A stretch of DNA of 64,000 bases from Gaiellaceae bacterium (GTDB lineage: Bacteria; Actinomycetota; Thermoleophilia; Gaiellales; Gaiellaceae), in contig BPGK01000001.1 in NCBI GenBank assembly GCA_026002995.1, forward strand, positions 1,426,001-1,490,000, written 5' to 3'. Positions 48,402 to 57,183 of the stretch are shown one piece after another (position 1 is the stretch's first letter; every line of letters begins with the position of its first letter). The position numbers and the translations under genes were made by a program. The notes under the pieces were generated by a model. That model was not told where the DNA came from and did no database searches. It worked only from the letters and a program-made list of their open reading frames with translations.

Positions 48402-49919
48402 ATGACCGAGGCTCCTGTCCTCGAGTTGCGCGGAATCACGAAGCGCTTCCCCGGCGTCCTCGCGAACGACGACATCCACTTCGACCTCCGCCGGGGGGAA
48501 GTCCACGCCCTCCTCGGGGAGAACGGCGCCGGCAAGTCGACCCTCATGAACATCCTGTACGGGCTCTACCGTCCCGACGCCGGACAGATCCTCTTGAACG
48601 GGAGTCCGGTCGAGATCGACTCGCCGCGTGCGGCCATCGACCACGGGATCGGGATGGTGCACCAGCACTTCATGCTCATTCCCGTGATGACGGTGGCGGA
48701 GAACATCGTCCTCGCCGCCGAGCCGACCGTGGGAGGGGTGTTCCTCGACACCGCAGCCGCGCGCTCCAGGGTCGAGCAGCTCGCCGACCGCTTCTCGTTC
48801 GCGATCGACCCGGATGCCCGCGTCGAGAACATCTCGGTCGGGCAGCAACAACGGGTGGAGATCCTCAAGGCGCTCTACCGACGAGCGGACATCCTCATCC
48901 TCGACGAGCCCACCGCAGTGCTCACTCCTCAGGAGTCACAGGAGCTGTTCGCGATTCTCCAGGAGCTGCGGAAGGAGGGGATGTCCATCATCTTCATCTC
49001 GCACAAGCTGAACGAGGTTCTCGAGATCGCGGATCGGATCACGGTGCTCAGGCGCGGGAGGAGGATCGACACGCTCGCCGCCTCGGGTGCGACGGAGACC
49101 GAGCTCGCACGCCTCATGGTAGGACGCGAGGTCCTGCTCGAGGTGGAGAAAGCGCCCGCGAGCCCAGGCGAGGTCCTGCTCGAGGCCGAGGGCCTTCGCG
49201 TCCTCGACGATCGCGGCCTCGAGGCCGTCCGCGGCCTCTCGCTCGCGATCCGAGCCGGGGAGATCCTCGGCGTGGCGGGAGTCGACGGCAACGGGCAGAG
49301 CGAGCTCATCGACGCGCTCTCCGGTCTGCGGAAGACGGTCGCCGGGCGGGTGCGGCTCCTCGGGCGCGACGTCACGGACGCGAGCGCCGATGAGCGCCTC
49401 GAACGCGGCCTCGGTCACATCCCAGAGGACCGCCAACGACGGGGGCTCGTGCTCGACTTCACGATCGCCGAGAACGTCGTCCTCCACGACTACGACAAGC
49501 CGCCGTTCGCGCGAGCCGGATGGACGTTCCCTCGACAGATGACCGAGCGCGCGAGGGCGCTCATCGAGGAGTTCGACGTCCGTGGCGGGGGGCCCGAGAC
49601 GCTCGCGCGCTCTCTCTCGGGCGGGAACCAGCAGAAGGTGATCCTCGCTCGCGAGGTCGCGCGGGAGCCGTCCGTGCTCCTCGCTGCTCAGCCGACTCGT
49701 GGGCTCGACGTCGGCGCGATCGAGTTCATCCATCGGCGGCTCGTCCGCGAGCGGGATGCTGGGCGGGCGATCCTGCTCGTCTCCTTCGAGCTGGACGAGA
49801 TCCTGTCGCTCGCGGACCGGATCGTCGTCCTCTATGAGGGGCGCATCGTCGGGGAGTACGGGCCAAACGTCTCCGAGCATGAGCTCGGCATCGCGATGAC
49901 GGGCGGACGGGCGGCGTGA
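48402..49919 (+). CDS. ABC transporter ATP-binding protein (NupO/YufO-like, double ABC)
   Basis: A 505-residue protein with two ABC domains, the type used with BMP binding proteins and RbsC-type permeases. The first site is complete (Walker A GENGAGKST at 39-47; signature VGQQQRVEI; Walker B LILDEPTAVL). The second site is degenerate (GVDGNGQSE in place of Walker A; AAQPTRGLDVGA), which is normal for this group. It powers nucleoside import with the two permeases encoded next. Its stop overlaps the first permease start. Confidence 0.92.
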   Translation: MTEAPVLELRGITKRFPGVLANDDIHFDLRRGEVHALLGENGAGKSTLMNILYGLYRPDAGQILLNGSPVEIDSPRAAIDHGIGMVHQHFMLIPVMTVAENIVLAAEPTVGGVFLDTAAARSRVEQLADRFSFAIDPDARVENISVGQQQRVEILKALYRRADILILDEPTAVLTPQESQELFAILQELRKEGMSIIFISHKLNEVLEIADRITVLRRGRRIDTLAASGATETELARLMVGREVLLEVEKAPASPGEVLLEAEGLRVLDDRGLEAVRGLSLAIRAGEILGVAGVDGNGQSELIDALSGLRKTVAGRVRLLGRDVTDASADERLERGLGHIPEDRQRRGLVLDFTIAENVVLHDYDKPPFARAGWTFPRQMTERARALIEEFDVRGGGPETLARSLSGGNQQKVILAREVAREPSVLLAAQPTRGLDVGAIEFIHRRLVRERDAGRAILLVSFELDEILSLADRIVVLYEGRIVGEYGPNVSEHELGIAMTGGRAA

Positions 49920-51136
49920 GCAGGCCAGGCGCAGAGGGCGGGGACGGCCGCCCGCGCACCGTCGAGGTGCTGACCGCCTGGTTCGAGACGCGGGCGGGCG
50001 GCCTCCTCGTGCCGCTCGCGGCGGCGATCCTCGCCTTCCTCGCTGGCGGCCTCGTCGTTCTCTTCACCGGGAACAACCCGCTCGGTGTGTACAAGGCGAT
50101 CTTCGACGGTACAGGACTCACCTACCTCTTCCCGTGGGTGCAGGGCAGCGAGCGGGCGACGGCGGCCCGGAACCTCCAGCAGACGCTCCTGGTGGCGACG
50201 CCACTCATGCTGACGGCGATCGCCGTCGCCTTCGCCTTCCGCTGCGGGATGTTCAACATCGGCGGACAGGGTCAGTACTGGATCGGGTTGATCGCGGCTC
50301 TCGTCGTCGGCACCCACGTGGACCTGCCACCGGCGCTGCACGTCCCGGCGTGCATCCTCGCGGCGATCGTCGCCGGCGCGATCTGGGGCGGAGTCGCCGG
50401 GGTACTGAAGGCGACAGTCGGCGCCCACGAGGTCATCTCGACGATCATGCTCAACTGGATCGCGATCTTCGGCGGGAAGTACCTCTTCGAGCTCGGCGGC
50501 CCGTTGCAGGGCGAGGAGGAGTTCATCCCCCGCTCGAACGACGTCACCGCGTCGGCGAAGCTCCCGGCGATCTGGGGCACGCTCCAGCCCTTGCACGCGG
50601 GGATCTTCGTCGCGCTCGCGGCGCTCGTCGTCTACCACCTACTCCTCAACCGGACGACGCTCGGCTACGAGGTGCGCGCGGTCGGGTTCAATCCGGAGGC
50701 CGCCCGCTACGGCGGGATCTCGGTCTCGCGGAACTACTTCCTGGCCATGGCCATCGCGGGGACGTTCGCCGGCCTGGCCGGGGCGCTCGATCTCCTCGGC
50801 TGGAAGTTCCGCGTGGCGACGAACGACTTCGACGTCGGCATGCTGGGATTCATCGGTATCGCCGTCGCCCTCCTCGGTCGGAACAAGGCCGTCGGGATCC
50901 TGTTCGCTGCGCTCTTCTTCGCGGCGCTCCAAGTCGGCACTTCCACGCGCCAGCTCGATCCCACGGTCTTCCCGCCGGCGCTCGCGGTCAACCTCGCGAC
51001 GATCATCCAGGCCCTCATCATCCTCTTCGTGGGCGCGGAGATCCTCATCGTCTCGCTCTGGGGCGCTCGGCGGTACGTGCGACGCGGCCGACGCGTGCGC
51101 GCGCAGCCCGCGGGAGGATCGGGAGGGGCCGCGTGA
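49916..51136 (+). CDS. ABC transporter permease 1 (nucleoside uptake)
   Basis: A 406-residue membrane protein of the RbsC/YufP type. The family-typical block FRCGMFNIGGQGQYWIGLIAA is near residues 108-128, and VGFNPEAARYGGISVSRNYFLAMAIAGTFAGLAGAL is the later coupling region. An extra N-terminal cytoplasmic segment (RPGAEGGDGRPRTVEVL) is charged. GTG 49916 overlaps the ATPase stop and the stop overlaps permease 2 (GTGA). Confidence 0.9.
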   Translation: MSRPGAEGGDGRPRTVEVLTAWFETRAGGLLVPLAAAILAFLAGGLVVLFTGNNPLGVYKAIFDGTGLTYLFPWVQGSERATAARNLQQTLLVATPLMLTAIAVAFAFRCGMFNIGGQGQYWIGLIAALVVGTHVDLPPALHVPACILAAIVAGAIWGGVAGVLKATVGAHEVISTIMLNWIAIFGGKYLFELGGPLQGEEEFIPRSNDVTASAKLPAIWGTLQPLHAGIFVALAALVVYHLLLNRTTLGYEVRAVGFNPEAARYGGISVSRNYFLAMAIAGTFAGLAGALDLLGWKFRVATNDFDVGMLGFIGIAVALLGRNKAVGILFAALFFAALQVGTSTRQLDPTVFPPALAVNLATIIQALIILFVGAEILIVSLWGARRYVRRGRRVRAQPAGGSGGAA

Positions 51137-52347
51137 GCACGGGGCGAACGATGCTCGCTCACGGACGGACGGCTCTCGAGCCGCGTCGGCTCGCGATCAT
51201 CGGAATCGCGCTCGCGGCTCTCGCCGTGTGGACGGCGCTCCCGCCTTGGATGATCCGCTGGGAGGGAGTCCCGGTGGCGCTCGGCCTCCTCGCCGCGGCC
51301 GCCGGTCTTGCGGCCGTCACGCGCGGCGAGCGACGACTCGGATCGTGGGCGCTGGCCCTCGCCGGCGTCGCGACCGTAGCCGCGATCTGGGCGCAGACGA
51401 AAGACGAGTCGAGCCTCGGTGCCGTTCTCAACACCGGCCTCCTCGCTGCCACCCTCCGCTTTGCGACTCCGCTCGCGTTCGCCGCCCTCGGCGGGCTCTT
51501 CTCCGAGCGGAGCGGCGTCGTGAACATCGGTCTCGAGGGGATGATGCTCATGGGCGCCTTCTTCGGAATCTGGGCAACGATCTGGAGCGGGTCATGGGTC
51601 GTCGGCGTCCTCTGCGCGATGGTCTTCGGTGGACTCCTCGCAGCCGTCCATGCGGTCTTCTCGATCCACCTCCGCGCCGACCAGATCGTGAGCGGCTTTG
51701 CGATGAACTTCCTCGCACTCGGGCTCACCGGGTACCTGTTCATCTCCATCTACGGGCTCCAGGGAACACCGCCCGGCGTCGACCGCATCCCGGACGTCCA
51801 CCTCGGCTTCCTCCACGACCTTCCGGCGCTCGGCGGACTCCTCGGCCCGGTCTTCGGACAGCTCAACCTCCTCATCTGGGTCGTGCTCGCGCTCGTCGTC
51901 ATCGTTCACGTCGTCATCTTCAGGACCGCCATCGGGCTCCGGATCCGCGCCGTCGGCGAGCACCCGCGGGCCGCAGACACCGTCGGCATCTCCGTGTCTC
52001 GCGTTCGCTACGGGGCGGTCATCCTCTCGGGGATGCTCGCCGCGCTCGGCGGCGCCTACCTGTCGGTGGGCTTCGTCGGCTCTTTTGGCCAGAACATGAC
52101 CGCCGGACGTGGGTTCATCGCCCTCGCCGCCCTCATCTTCGGGAAGTGGAAGCCCATTCCCACGTTCGGGGCCTGCCTCCTGTTCGGCTTCGCGAGCGGC
52201 CTCGCGCAGCGCCTGCAAGCCGAGGCCGACATCTCGGCGAACCTCATCTCCACGCTGCCGTACATCCTCGTCCTCGCGGCGCTGGTCGGCGTCGTCGGCC
52301 GATCCGTGCCTCCCGCCGCCGTCGGGCGGCCGTACGTGAAGCAGTAG
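51133..52347 (+). CDS. ABC transporter permease 2 (nucleoside uptake)
   Basis: A 404-residue membrane protein, partner of permease 1. ALGGLFSERSGVVNIGLEGMMLMGAF and GEHPRAADTVGISVSRVRYGAVILSGMLAALGGAYLS are the YufQ/NupQ-type signatures. It begins with two or three extra helices not shared with permease 1. GTG 51133 overlaps the previous stop. With the BMP protein and ATPase it completes a nucleoside importer. Confidence 0.9.
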   Translation: MSTGRTMLAHGRTALEPRRLAIIGIALAALAVWTALPPWMIRWEGVPVALGLLAAAAGLAAVTRGERRLGSWALALAGVATVAAIWAQTKDESSLGAVLNTGLLAATLRFATPLAFAALGGLFSERSGVVNIGLEGMMLMGAFFGIWATIWSGSWVVGVLCAMVFGGLLAAVHAVFSIHLRADQIVSGFAMNFLALGLTGYLFISIYGLQGTPPGVDRIPDVHLGFLHDLPALGGLLGPVFGQLNLLIWVVLALVVIVHVVIFRTAIGLRIRAVGEHPRAADTVGISVSRVRYGAVILSGMLAALGGAYLSVGFVGSFGQNMTAGRGFIALAALIFGKWKPIPTFGACLLFGFASGLAQRLQAEADISANLISTLPYILVLAALVGVVGRSVPPAAVGRPYVKQ

Positions 52348-52348
52348 C

Positions 52349-52684
52349 GTGGCGCGGGACGGACGGATCGCCTGGGGGGCGCTCGCGGCCGGCATCGCCT
52401 CCGTCCTCGCACTTCCGATCGCGATCTACCTCACGCGCTTCAGCGACGCGTACGAGCTTCTCCACGCGAGTGTTGCGATCCCTGTTGCCGGGCTCCTGGG
52501 GGTAGCCGCCATCTCGCTCGCGGCCCGCGCGCAGCGCCGATCGCCCGCACTGCTGCGCACTCGCGCCGGTGTGCGCGGGGCGATGCTCGCACGCGTGCTG
52601 GGCGTCGTCGGCGTCTGCCTGGCGGCGTCGGCGCTCGTCGCTCTCGGCGTGTACGGGCTCCTCGAGTACGCCGGGACGCGGTAG
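52349..52684 (+). CDS. Small membrane protein at the end of the transporter operon
   Basis: A 111-residue protein with three or four hydrophobic helices and a central basic loop (ARAQRRSPALLRTRAGVRG). The GTG start is 1 bp after the permease stop, so it is in the operon. I recognise no family; it could be an accessory or chaperone-like subunit. Repeat cluster B begins 13 bp after its stop. Confidence 0.7.
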   Translation: MARDGRIAWGALAAGIASVLALPIAIYLTRFSDAYELLHASVAIPVAGLLGVAAISLAARAQRRSPALLRTRAGVRGAMLARVLGVVGVCLAASALVALGVYGLLEYAGTR

Positions 52685-52697
52685 GCCCACCGAGGCT

Positions 52698-52825
52698 GGG
52701 AGCCTGGGGTCAGGTCCCTCGGGGAGCCTGGGGTCAGGTCCCTCGTGTTGCACGCGGCGCGTGCAACACGAGGGACCTGACCCCACCGTTGACGCGGCGC
52801 GTGCAACGCGAGGGACCTGACCCCA
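52698..52825. repeat. Palindromic repeat cluster B (TGGGGTCAGGTC ends)
   Basis: A 24-bp direct repeat (52698-52721 and 52722-52745) ends in TGGGGTCAGGTCCCTCG. Then a perfect 27-bp palindrome follows: 52729-52755 with 52759-52785 around the loop GGC. A third, incomplete element has the full right arm at 52799-52825 with one changed base and a damaged left arm. The arrangement left, left-right, right equals cluster A at 33221, and the outermost 12 bp are identical there, but the inner stem (GTGTTGCACGC) is unrelated. No transposase is adjacent. Confidence 0.85.
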
Positions 52826-52867
52826 TCGTTGACCCCAACGTCGACGGAAGAACCGACCCCAAGCGTC

Positions 52868-52873
52868 TACACT
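52868..52873 (+). promoter_or_regulatory. -10 hexamer TACACT for a leaderless start
   Basis: TACACT followed by 8 bases and GTG 52882. Confidence 0.45.
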
Positions 52874-52881
52874 TCGCGCGC

Positions 52882-53592
52882 GTGTTCGACATCGGCTCCA
52901 GCCTGCGCGATGCCCGCCTGCGGCAGGGCCTCGACTTCCCCGAGCTCGAGGAGCGGACGAAGATCCGCCCGAAGTACCTGCGCGCGCTCGAGGACGAGCG
53001 GTTCGACATCCTGCCCGCCCCGACGTACGTCCGGGGGTTCCTGCGCTCGTACGCGGAGGCGCTCGGGCTCGAGGGACAGCCGTTCGTCGACGAGTACAAC
53101 TCCCGCTTCGCAGTCGGCGAGGACGAGACGCTCATCCGGACGCGGCGTACGCCGACCCGCGCAACACGACGGGAGCCTCGCCAGTCTCGACTCGCCGTGC
53201 TCGTCGTCCTCGCGATCGCGGTCGTCACCGCGCTCGTCATCGCCGCCTGGCGCTTCGGAGGCCCGGAGGACGAGAGCGTCCCCGGGCTCGCGACACCGTC
53301 GCAGCCGACGGCGCCCGTCGCGGCCGGGATGCGCGGGGTCGCGCGGCTGACCGTCTCGGCGCGCGCTGGCGCGTCCTGGATGGAGGTGCGGGCGGGGCTC
53401 GCGGATGGGCGGCTGCTGTACAGCGGAACGCTCGAGCGCGGGCAGACGATCGTCTTCCAGGGCAAACGCCTGCGGCTCGCCCTCGCCGAGCCAGAGAACG
53501 TCGTCGTGCGCCTGAACGGCTCGCGCGTCGACCTCCCCGCGGGAACGACGTTCTCCGTGACCCCGACGCGGATCGTCCGCTCGTCGCCTTGA
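52882..53592 (+). CDS. RodZ-like helix-turn-helix membrane protein
   Basis: A 236-residue protein. Residues 1-70 form the Xre-like HTH of RodZ (GSSLRDARLRQGLDFPELEERTKI...RALEDERFDILPAPTYVRGFLRSYAEAL). One transmembrane helix spans about 104-123, and an extracytoplasmic DUF4115-type beta domain follows (ARAGASWMEVRAGLADGRLLYSGTLERGQT). RodZ-like proteins link MreB/cell shape or membrane events to the cell pole in other bacteria. GTG start with no Shine-Dalgarno sequence. It leads the cinA-recA run by overlapping stop/start codons. Confidence 0.85.
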   Translation: MFDIGSSLRDARLRQGLDFPELEERTKIRPKYLRALEDERFDILPAPTYVRGFLRSYAEALGLEGQPFVDEYNSRFAVGEDETLIRTRRTPTRATRREPRQSRLAVLVVLAIAVVTALVIAAWRFGGPEDESVPGLATPSQPTAPVAAGMRGVARLTVSARAGASWMEVRAGLADGRLLYSGTLERGQTIVFQGKRLRLALAEPENVVVRLNGSRVDLPAGTTFSVTPTRIVRSSP

Positions 53593-54860
53593 GCCGCCCC
53601 CGCGCGGCGATCGTCGCGACGGGCAGCGAGCTCGTGCGTGGCGAGCGGCAGGATCGGAACGGCCCGTTCCTCGCCGCCGAGGTGGTACGCCTCGGCCTCG
53701 AGCCGTGGCGCATCACCATCGTCGGGGACGTGCCCGATGCGCTCGAGCAGGCCCTTCGCGAGGCGTTTTTCGCCGATCTCTGCCTCGTCTCCGGAGGACT
53801 CGGGCCGACGCACGACGATCGCACGGTCGAGCTCGTCGCCCGGGTCGCCGGCCGTGAGCTCATCGTCGACCCCGTGCTCGAGAGGAAGATCGGCGAGATC
53901 TCCCGGGGCATCGCCGAGCGCCTCGGTCGTCCGTACGCGGACTTCGCAGCCGGTGTCCGCAAGCAGGCGACGCTGCCCGCGGGAGCGATCTCGCTCGGTC
54001 TCGCCGGGACCGCGCCCGGGCTCGTGCTCGACACCGGCTCCTGCGTGGCCGTCGTGCTCCCGGGCCCACCGCGGGAGCTCCAGCGGCTGTGGCCGCGCGC
54101 GCTCGAGACGGCACCGGTGCGGCGCGTGCTCGAGCGGGCGCCGGCGCTGCGCCGGAGGACGCTCCGCTTCTTCGGTACGCCGGAGTCCGCGGTCGCGCAG
54201 GCGCTCGAGCGCGCGGGCGGAGACGGCGATGGGGTGGAGGTCACGATCTGCGCTCGCGAGTTCGAGATCCACGTCGACCTCCTCGCCGAACCGGCCGCCG
54301 ATGCGCGCGCCGGCGCACTCGCGGAGGCGCTGCGCAGCGAGCTTGCGGACTACCTGTTCAGCGAGGACGAGCGACCCGTCGCCGAGCTCGTGCTCGAGCT
54401 GTGCGAGGAGCGCGGGTACACGCTCGCCACTGCGGAGTCCTGCACCGGCGGCCTCGTCTCCGGGCGCCTGACGAGCGTCCCGGGTGCGAGCCGCACGTTC
54501 CTCGGCGGCGTCGTCGCGTACGGAAACGACGTCAAGGCTTCCGAGCTCGGCGTGCCCCAGGACGTGCTCGAGCGCCACGGCGCGGTCTCGGCCGAGGCCG
54601 CCGCAGCGATGGCGCACGGCGTGCGGGAGCGACTCGGCGCAGATGTGGCGGTCGCCGTCACCGGGATCGCCGGGCCGACCGGAGGCACCCCGGAGAAGCC
54701 GGTTGGCCTCGTGTTCGTGCATGCGTGCACGCCGGATGACGAGAGCGGGATCCGGAGCGAGTTGCCGGGAGACCGCGAGCTCGTGCGGGGACGCGCGACC
54801 GCGCTCGCCCTCCACACCACGCGCGCTCTTCTGGCACGCACCCGTCACACACCCGTGTGA
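53589..54860 (+). CDS. cinA: CinA-family nicotinamide-nucleotide amidohydrolase
   Basis: A 423-residue two-domain protein. The N-terminal MoeA/Mog-like domain (IVATGSELVRGERQDRNGPFLA, SGGLGPTHDD) is linked to a C-terminal CinA/PncC domain with TAESCTGGLVSGRLTSVPGASRTFLGGVVAY. It deamidates NMN and may hydrolyse ADP-ribose. The start is TTG 53589 overlapping the RodZ stop (TTGA). In many actinobacteria pgsA and rimO lie between rodZ and cinA; both are absent here. Confidence 0.93.
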   Translation: MSRPRAAIVATGSELVRGERQDRNGPFLAAEVVRLGLEPWRITIVGDVPDALEQALREAFFADLCLVSGGLGPTHDDRTVELVARVAGRELIVDPVLERKIGEISRGIAERLGRPYADFAAGVRKQATLPAGAISLGLAGTAPGLVLDTGSCVAVVLPGPPRELQRLWPRALETAPVRRVLERAPALRRRTLRFFGTPESAVAQALERAGGDGDGVEVTICAREFEIHVDLLAEPAADARAGALAEALRSELADYLFSEDERPVAELVLELCEERGYTLATAESCTGGLVSGRLTSVPGASRTFLGGVVAYGNDVKASELGVPQDVLERHGAVSAEAAAAMAHGVRERLGADVAVAVTGIAGPTGGTPEKPVGLVFVHACTPDDESGIRSELPGDRELVRGRATALALHTTRALLARTRHTPV

Positions 54861-55432
54861 GTACCGCGGCTACCGTCGCAGGAGATGAGCGGCTCAGGCT
54901 CTTCCTCGCTCTCGAGCTCCCCGCCGACGTCGTCGCAGCGCTCGCGACCTGGGGAGAGCGTCACCTGTCGGGAGGGCGGCGCGTCAGCGTACCGCACATC
55001 ACCCTCGCCTTCCTCGGCACGCAGCCGAGGACGGCGCTCGACGATGTCCTGCGCACGCTGCGCGCCTGCGCTGCGGAGGCCGTGCCGTTCACGCTCGAGG
55101 CGATCCGCTACCGGGAGACGCGGTCGGTGGGAATGCTCGTTCTCGACGATCCGAGCGGGGAGGCGACGCGCTTGGCCACGGCGCTGCACGAACGGCTCGA
55201 GGCGCTCGGCCTCTACCGACGGGAGCGGCGACCGTGGCTTCCGCACGTCACGGTGCTCCGGTTTCGCGAGCCGCCTCGGCTCCGGCCGCCGCTGCCCGAG
55301 ATCGGCCCGTTCGTGCCGTCCGGAGCGGCTGCTTTCCTATCTCGTCTGTCCCCGTCCGGGGCGCGGTACGAGGTCCTCGAGTCGTGTGCGCTAGGAGTGC
55401 CAGAGTCGGAAGGTTCGAAGTCGGGAGGATGA
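54857..55432 (+). CDS. thpR: RNA 2',3'-cyclic phosphodiesterase (2'-5' RNA ligase family)
   Basis: A 191-residue 2H phosphoesterase. The two HxT motifs are HIT at residues 47-49 (PHITLAFLG) and HVT at 130-132 (PHVTVLRF). GTG 54857 overlaps the cinA stop (GTGA). ThpR/LigT enzymes open 2',3'-cyclic phosphates or join 2'-5' bonds in RNA. This gene is a common neighbour of cinA and recA. Confidence 0.9.
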   Translation: MSTAATVAGDERLRLFLALELPADVVAALATWGERHLSGGRRVSVPHITLAFLGTQPRTALDDVLRTLRACAAEAVPFTLEAIRYRETRSVGMLVLDDPSGEATRLATALHERLEALGLYRRERRPWLPHVTVLRFREPPRLRPPLPEIGPFVPSGAAAFLSRLSPSGARYEVLESCALGVPESEGSKSGG

Positions 55433-55436
55433 GCGG

Positions 55437-56525
55437 ATGAAGCGGGAAGAAGCGCTCGACGTCGCGCTCGGACAGATCGAGCGTCAGTTCGGGAAGGGTG
55501 CAGTCATGCGGATGAGCGACCGCCCGCAGGTCGCGGTCGGAGCGATCTCGACGGGCTCGCTCGCGCTCGACCTCGCGCTCGGCATCGGCGGGCTCCCGCG
55601 CGGCCGGATCGTCGAGATCTTCGGCCCCGAGTCCTCGGGCAAGACGACGCTCGTCTACCACGTCATGGCCGAGGCACAGCGGCGTGGTGGCATCTGCGCG
55701 TTCATCGACGCCGAGCACGCCATGGACCCGGCGTACGCGCGCCGCATCGGCGTTGACATCGACCAGCTCCTCGTCTCGCAGCCGGACACGGGTGAGCAGG
55801 CGCTCGAGATCGTCGAGCTGCTCATCCGCTCGGGCGCGCTCGACGTCGTCGCCGTCGACTCGGTCGCCGCGCTCGTCCCGAAGGCCGAGATCGAGGGCGA
55901 GATGGGCGACTCCCACGTCGGCCTGCAAGCGCGACTCATGAGCCAGGCGCTCCGGAAGCTCGCCGGCACGCTCAATCGTACGGACACGATCGCGATCTTC
56001 ACGAACCAGCTGCGCGAGAAGATCGGCGTCATGTTCGGGAATCCCGAGACGACGCCAGGAGGGCGCGCGCTGAAGTTCTACTCCTCGGTCCGGCTCGACA
56101 TCCGGCGTATCGAGACGCTCAAGGACGGCGCCGAGGCCATCGGCAACCGCGTGCGCGTGAAGGTCGTGAAGAACAAGGTAGCGCCGCCTTTCAAGCAGGC
56201 CGAGTTCGACATCGTCTACGGGTCCGGGATCCCCTGGGAGGGCACGGTGCTCGACGTCGCACTGGAGAAGAAGATCGTGCAGAAGGCAGGCTCCTACTTC
56301 AGCTTCGGTGACGAGCGACTCGGACAAGGACGCCAGAACGCCACCGCCTACCTCGCCGAGAACCCGGACGTCGTCCAGCAGATCCTCCAGCGCATCCAGG
56401 CCGACGCCCCCGAGGACCAGATCATCTCGGCGCGTCTACTCCCTGCCAGCGCCGGAAGCTTGTCGACGTCACAGGCGCCGGAGGCCCAGGAGCCCGTCGG
56501 GGAGGCCGTACCGGTCGACGGCTGA
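55437..56525 (+). CDS. recA: DNA recombination and repair protein RecA
   Basis: A 362-residue recombinase. Walker A is GPESSGKT at residues 63-70, and the [18 protein letters not shown] ([17 protein letters not shown]) L2-region signature is intact. It coats single-stranded DNA, drives strand exchange and activates LexA cleavage. GGGAGG lies about 9 bases before ATG 55437. No SOS box is evident before it. It is followed by recX. Confidence 0.98.
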   Translation: MKREEALDVALGQIERQFGKGAVMRMSDRPQVAVGAISTGSLALDLALGIGGLPRGRIVEIFGPESSGKTTLVYHVMAEAQRRGGICAFIDAEHAMDPAYARRIGVDIDQLLVSQPDTGEQALEIVELLIRSGALDVVAVDSVAALVPKAEIEGEMGDSHVGLQARLMSQALRKLAGTLNRTDTIAIFTNQLREKIGVMFGNPETTPGGRALKFYSSVRLDIRRIETLKDGAEAIGNRVRVKVVKNKVAPPFKQAEFDIVYGSGIPWEGTVLDVALEKKIVQKAGSYFSFGDERLGQGRQNATAYLAENPDVVQQILQRIQADAPEDQIISARLLPASAGSLSTSQAPEAQEPVGEAVPVDG

Positions 56526-56529
56526 GGAC

Positions 56530-56952
56530 GTGTACGACGCGTACGAGCTCGCGCTTCGCCTCCTCCGCCACCGCGACTACGCGGCCCGTGAGCTCGCACG
56601 GCGGCTCGCCGAGCGGGGCATCGCGGAGGAGAGCGTCACGAGCGCGCTCGAGCGCCTGCGCGCGGCCGGGCTCGTCGACGACGCGCGGTACGCCCGAGCG
56701 CGGGCCCGGTCGCTCGCGGAGCGAGGAGCAGGCGACGCGCTCATTCGGCACGATCTGGAGCGGGCCGGCGTCTCCGCGGAGGATGCCGGCGGGGCGCTCG
56801 CGAGCATCCCCGCAGAGGTGGAGCGCGCCTCCGCCATCGTCCGGCGGCGTGGCGACGGGCCCCGTACCGCGCGCTACCTGCGCGCGAAGGGGTTCGACGC
56901 CGAGGTCGTGGCGGGCCTCGTTGCGGGAGGCCGCGAGACCGAGCTAGGATAG
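56530..56952 (+). CDS. recX: RecA regulator RecX
   Basis: A 140-residue, highly helical protein. The opening YELALRLLRHRDYAARELARRLAERG and the following ERLRAAGLVDDARYARARARSLAERGAGDALIRHDLERAGVS are the three-helix RecX repeats. It inhibits RecA filaments. GTG 56530 lies 4 bp after the recA stop, so expression is coupled. At 140 residues it is at the short end of the family. Confidence 0.9.
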   Translation: MYDAYELALRLLRHRDYAARELARRLAERGIAEESVTSALERLRAAGLVDDARYARARARSLAERGAGDALIRHDLERAGVSAEDAGGALASIPAEVERASAIVRRRGDGPRTARYLRAKGFDAEVVAGLVAGGRETELG

Positions 56953-57183
56953 TCGAGCTTCACCCGTACGTTTTTCCTGCACGAACACGCATTTCCGAAA
57001 CGATGACCCCGCGTCCCATCCCGATCCGAGCAGCTGTCCCCGAGTCGAGACGAGAGGAGCTCGAGACCTCCCGAGCGCGGATGGGGTCGTCGTAGGTTCC
57101 GCGCGCGGCCGTGCAGGCCGGGCGGACGGGTGTGAGCGACCGCGGCGCGTGCCGCGGCCAATCGAACCTCTACGGAGGCTCCC

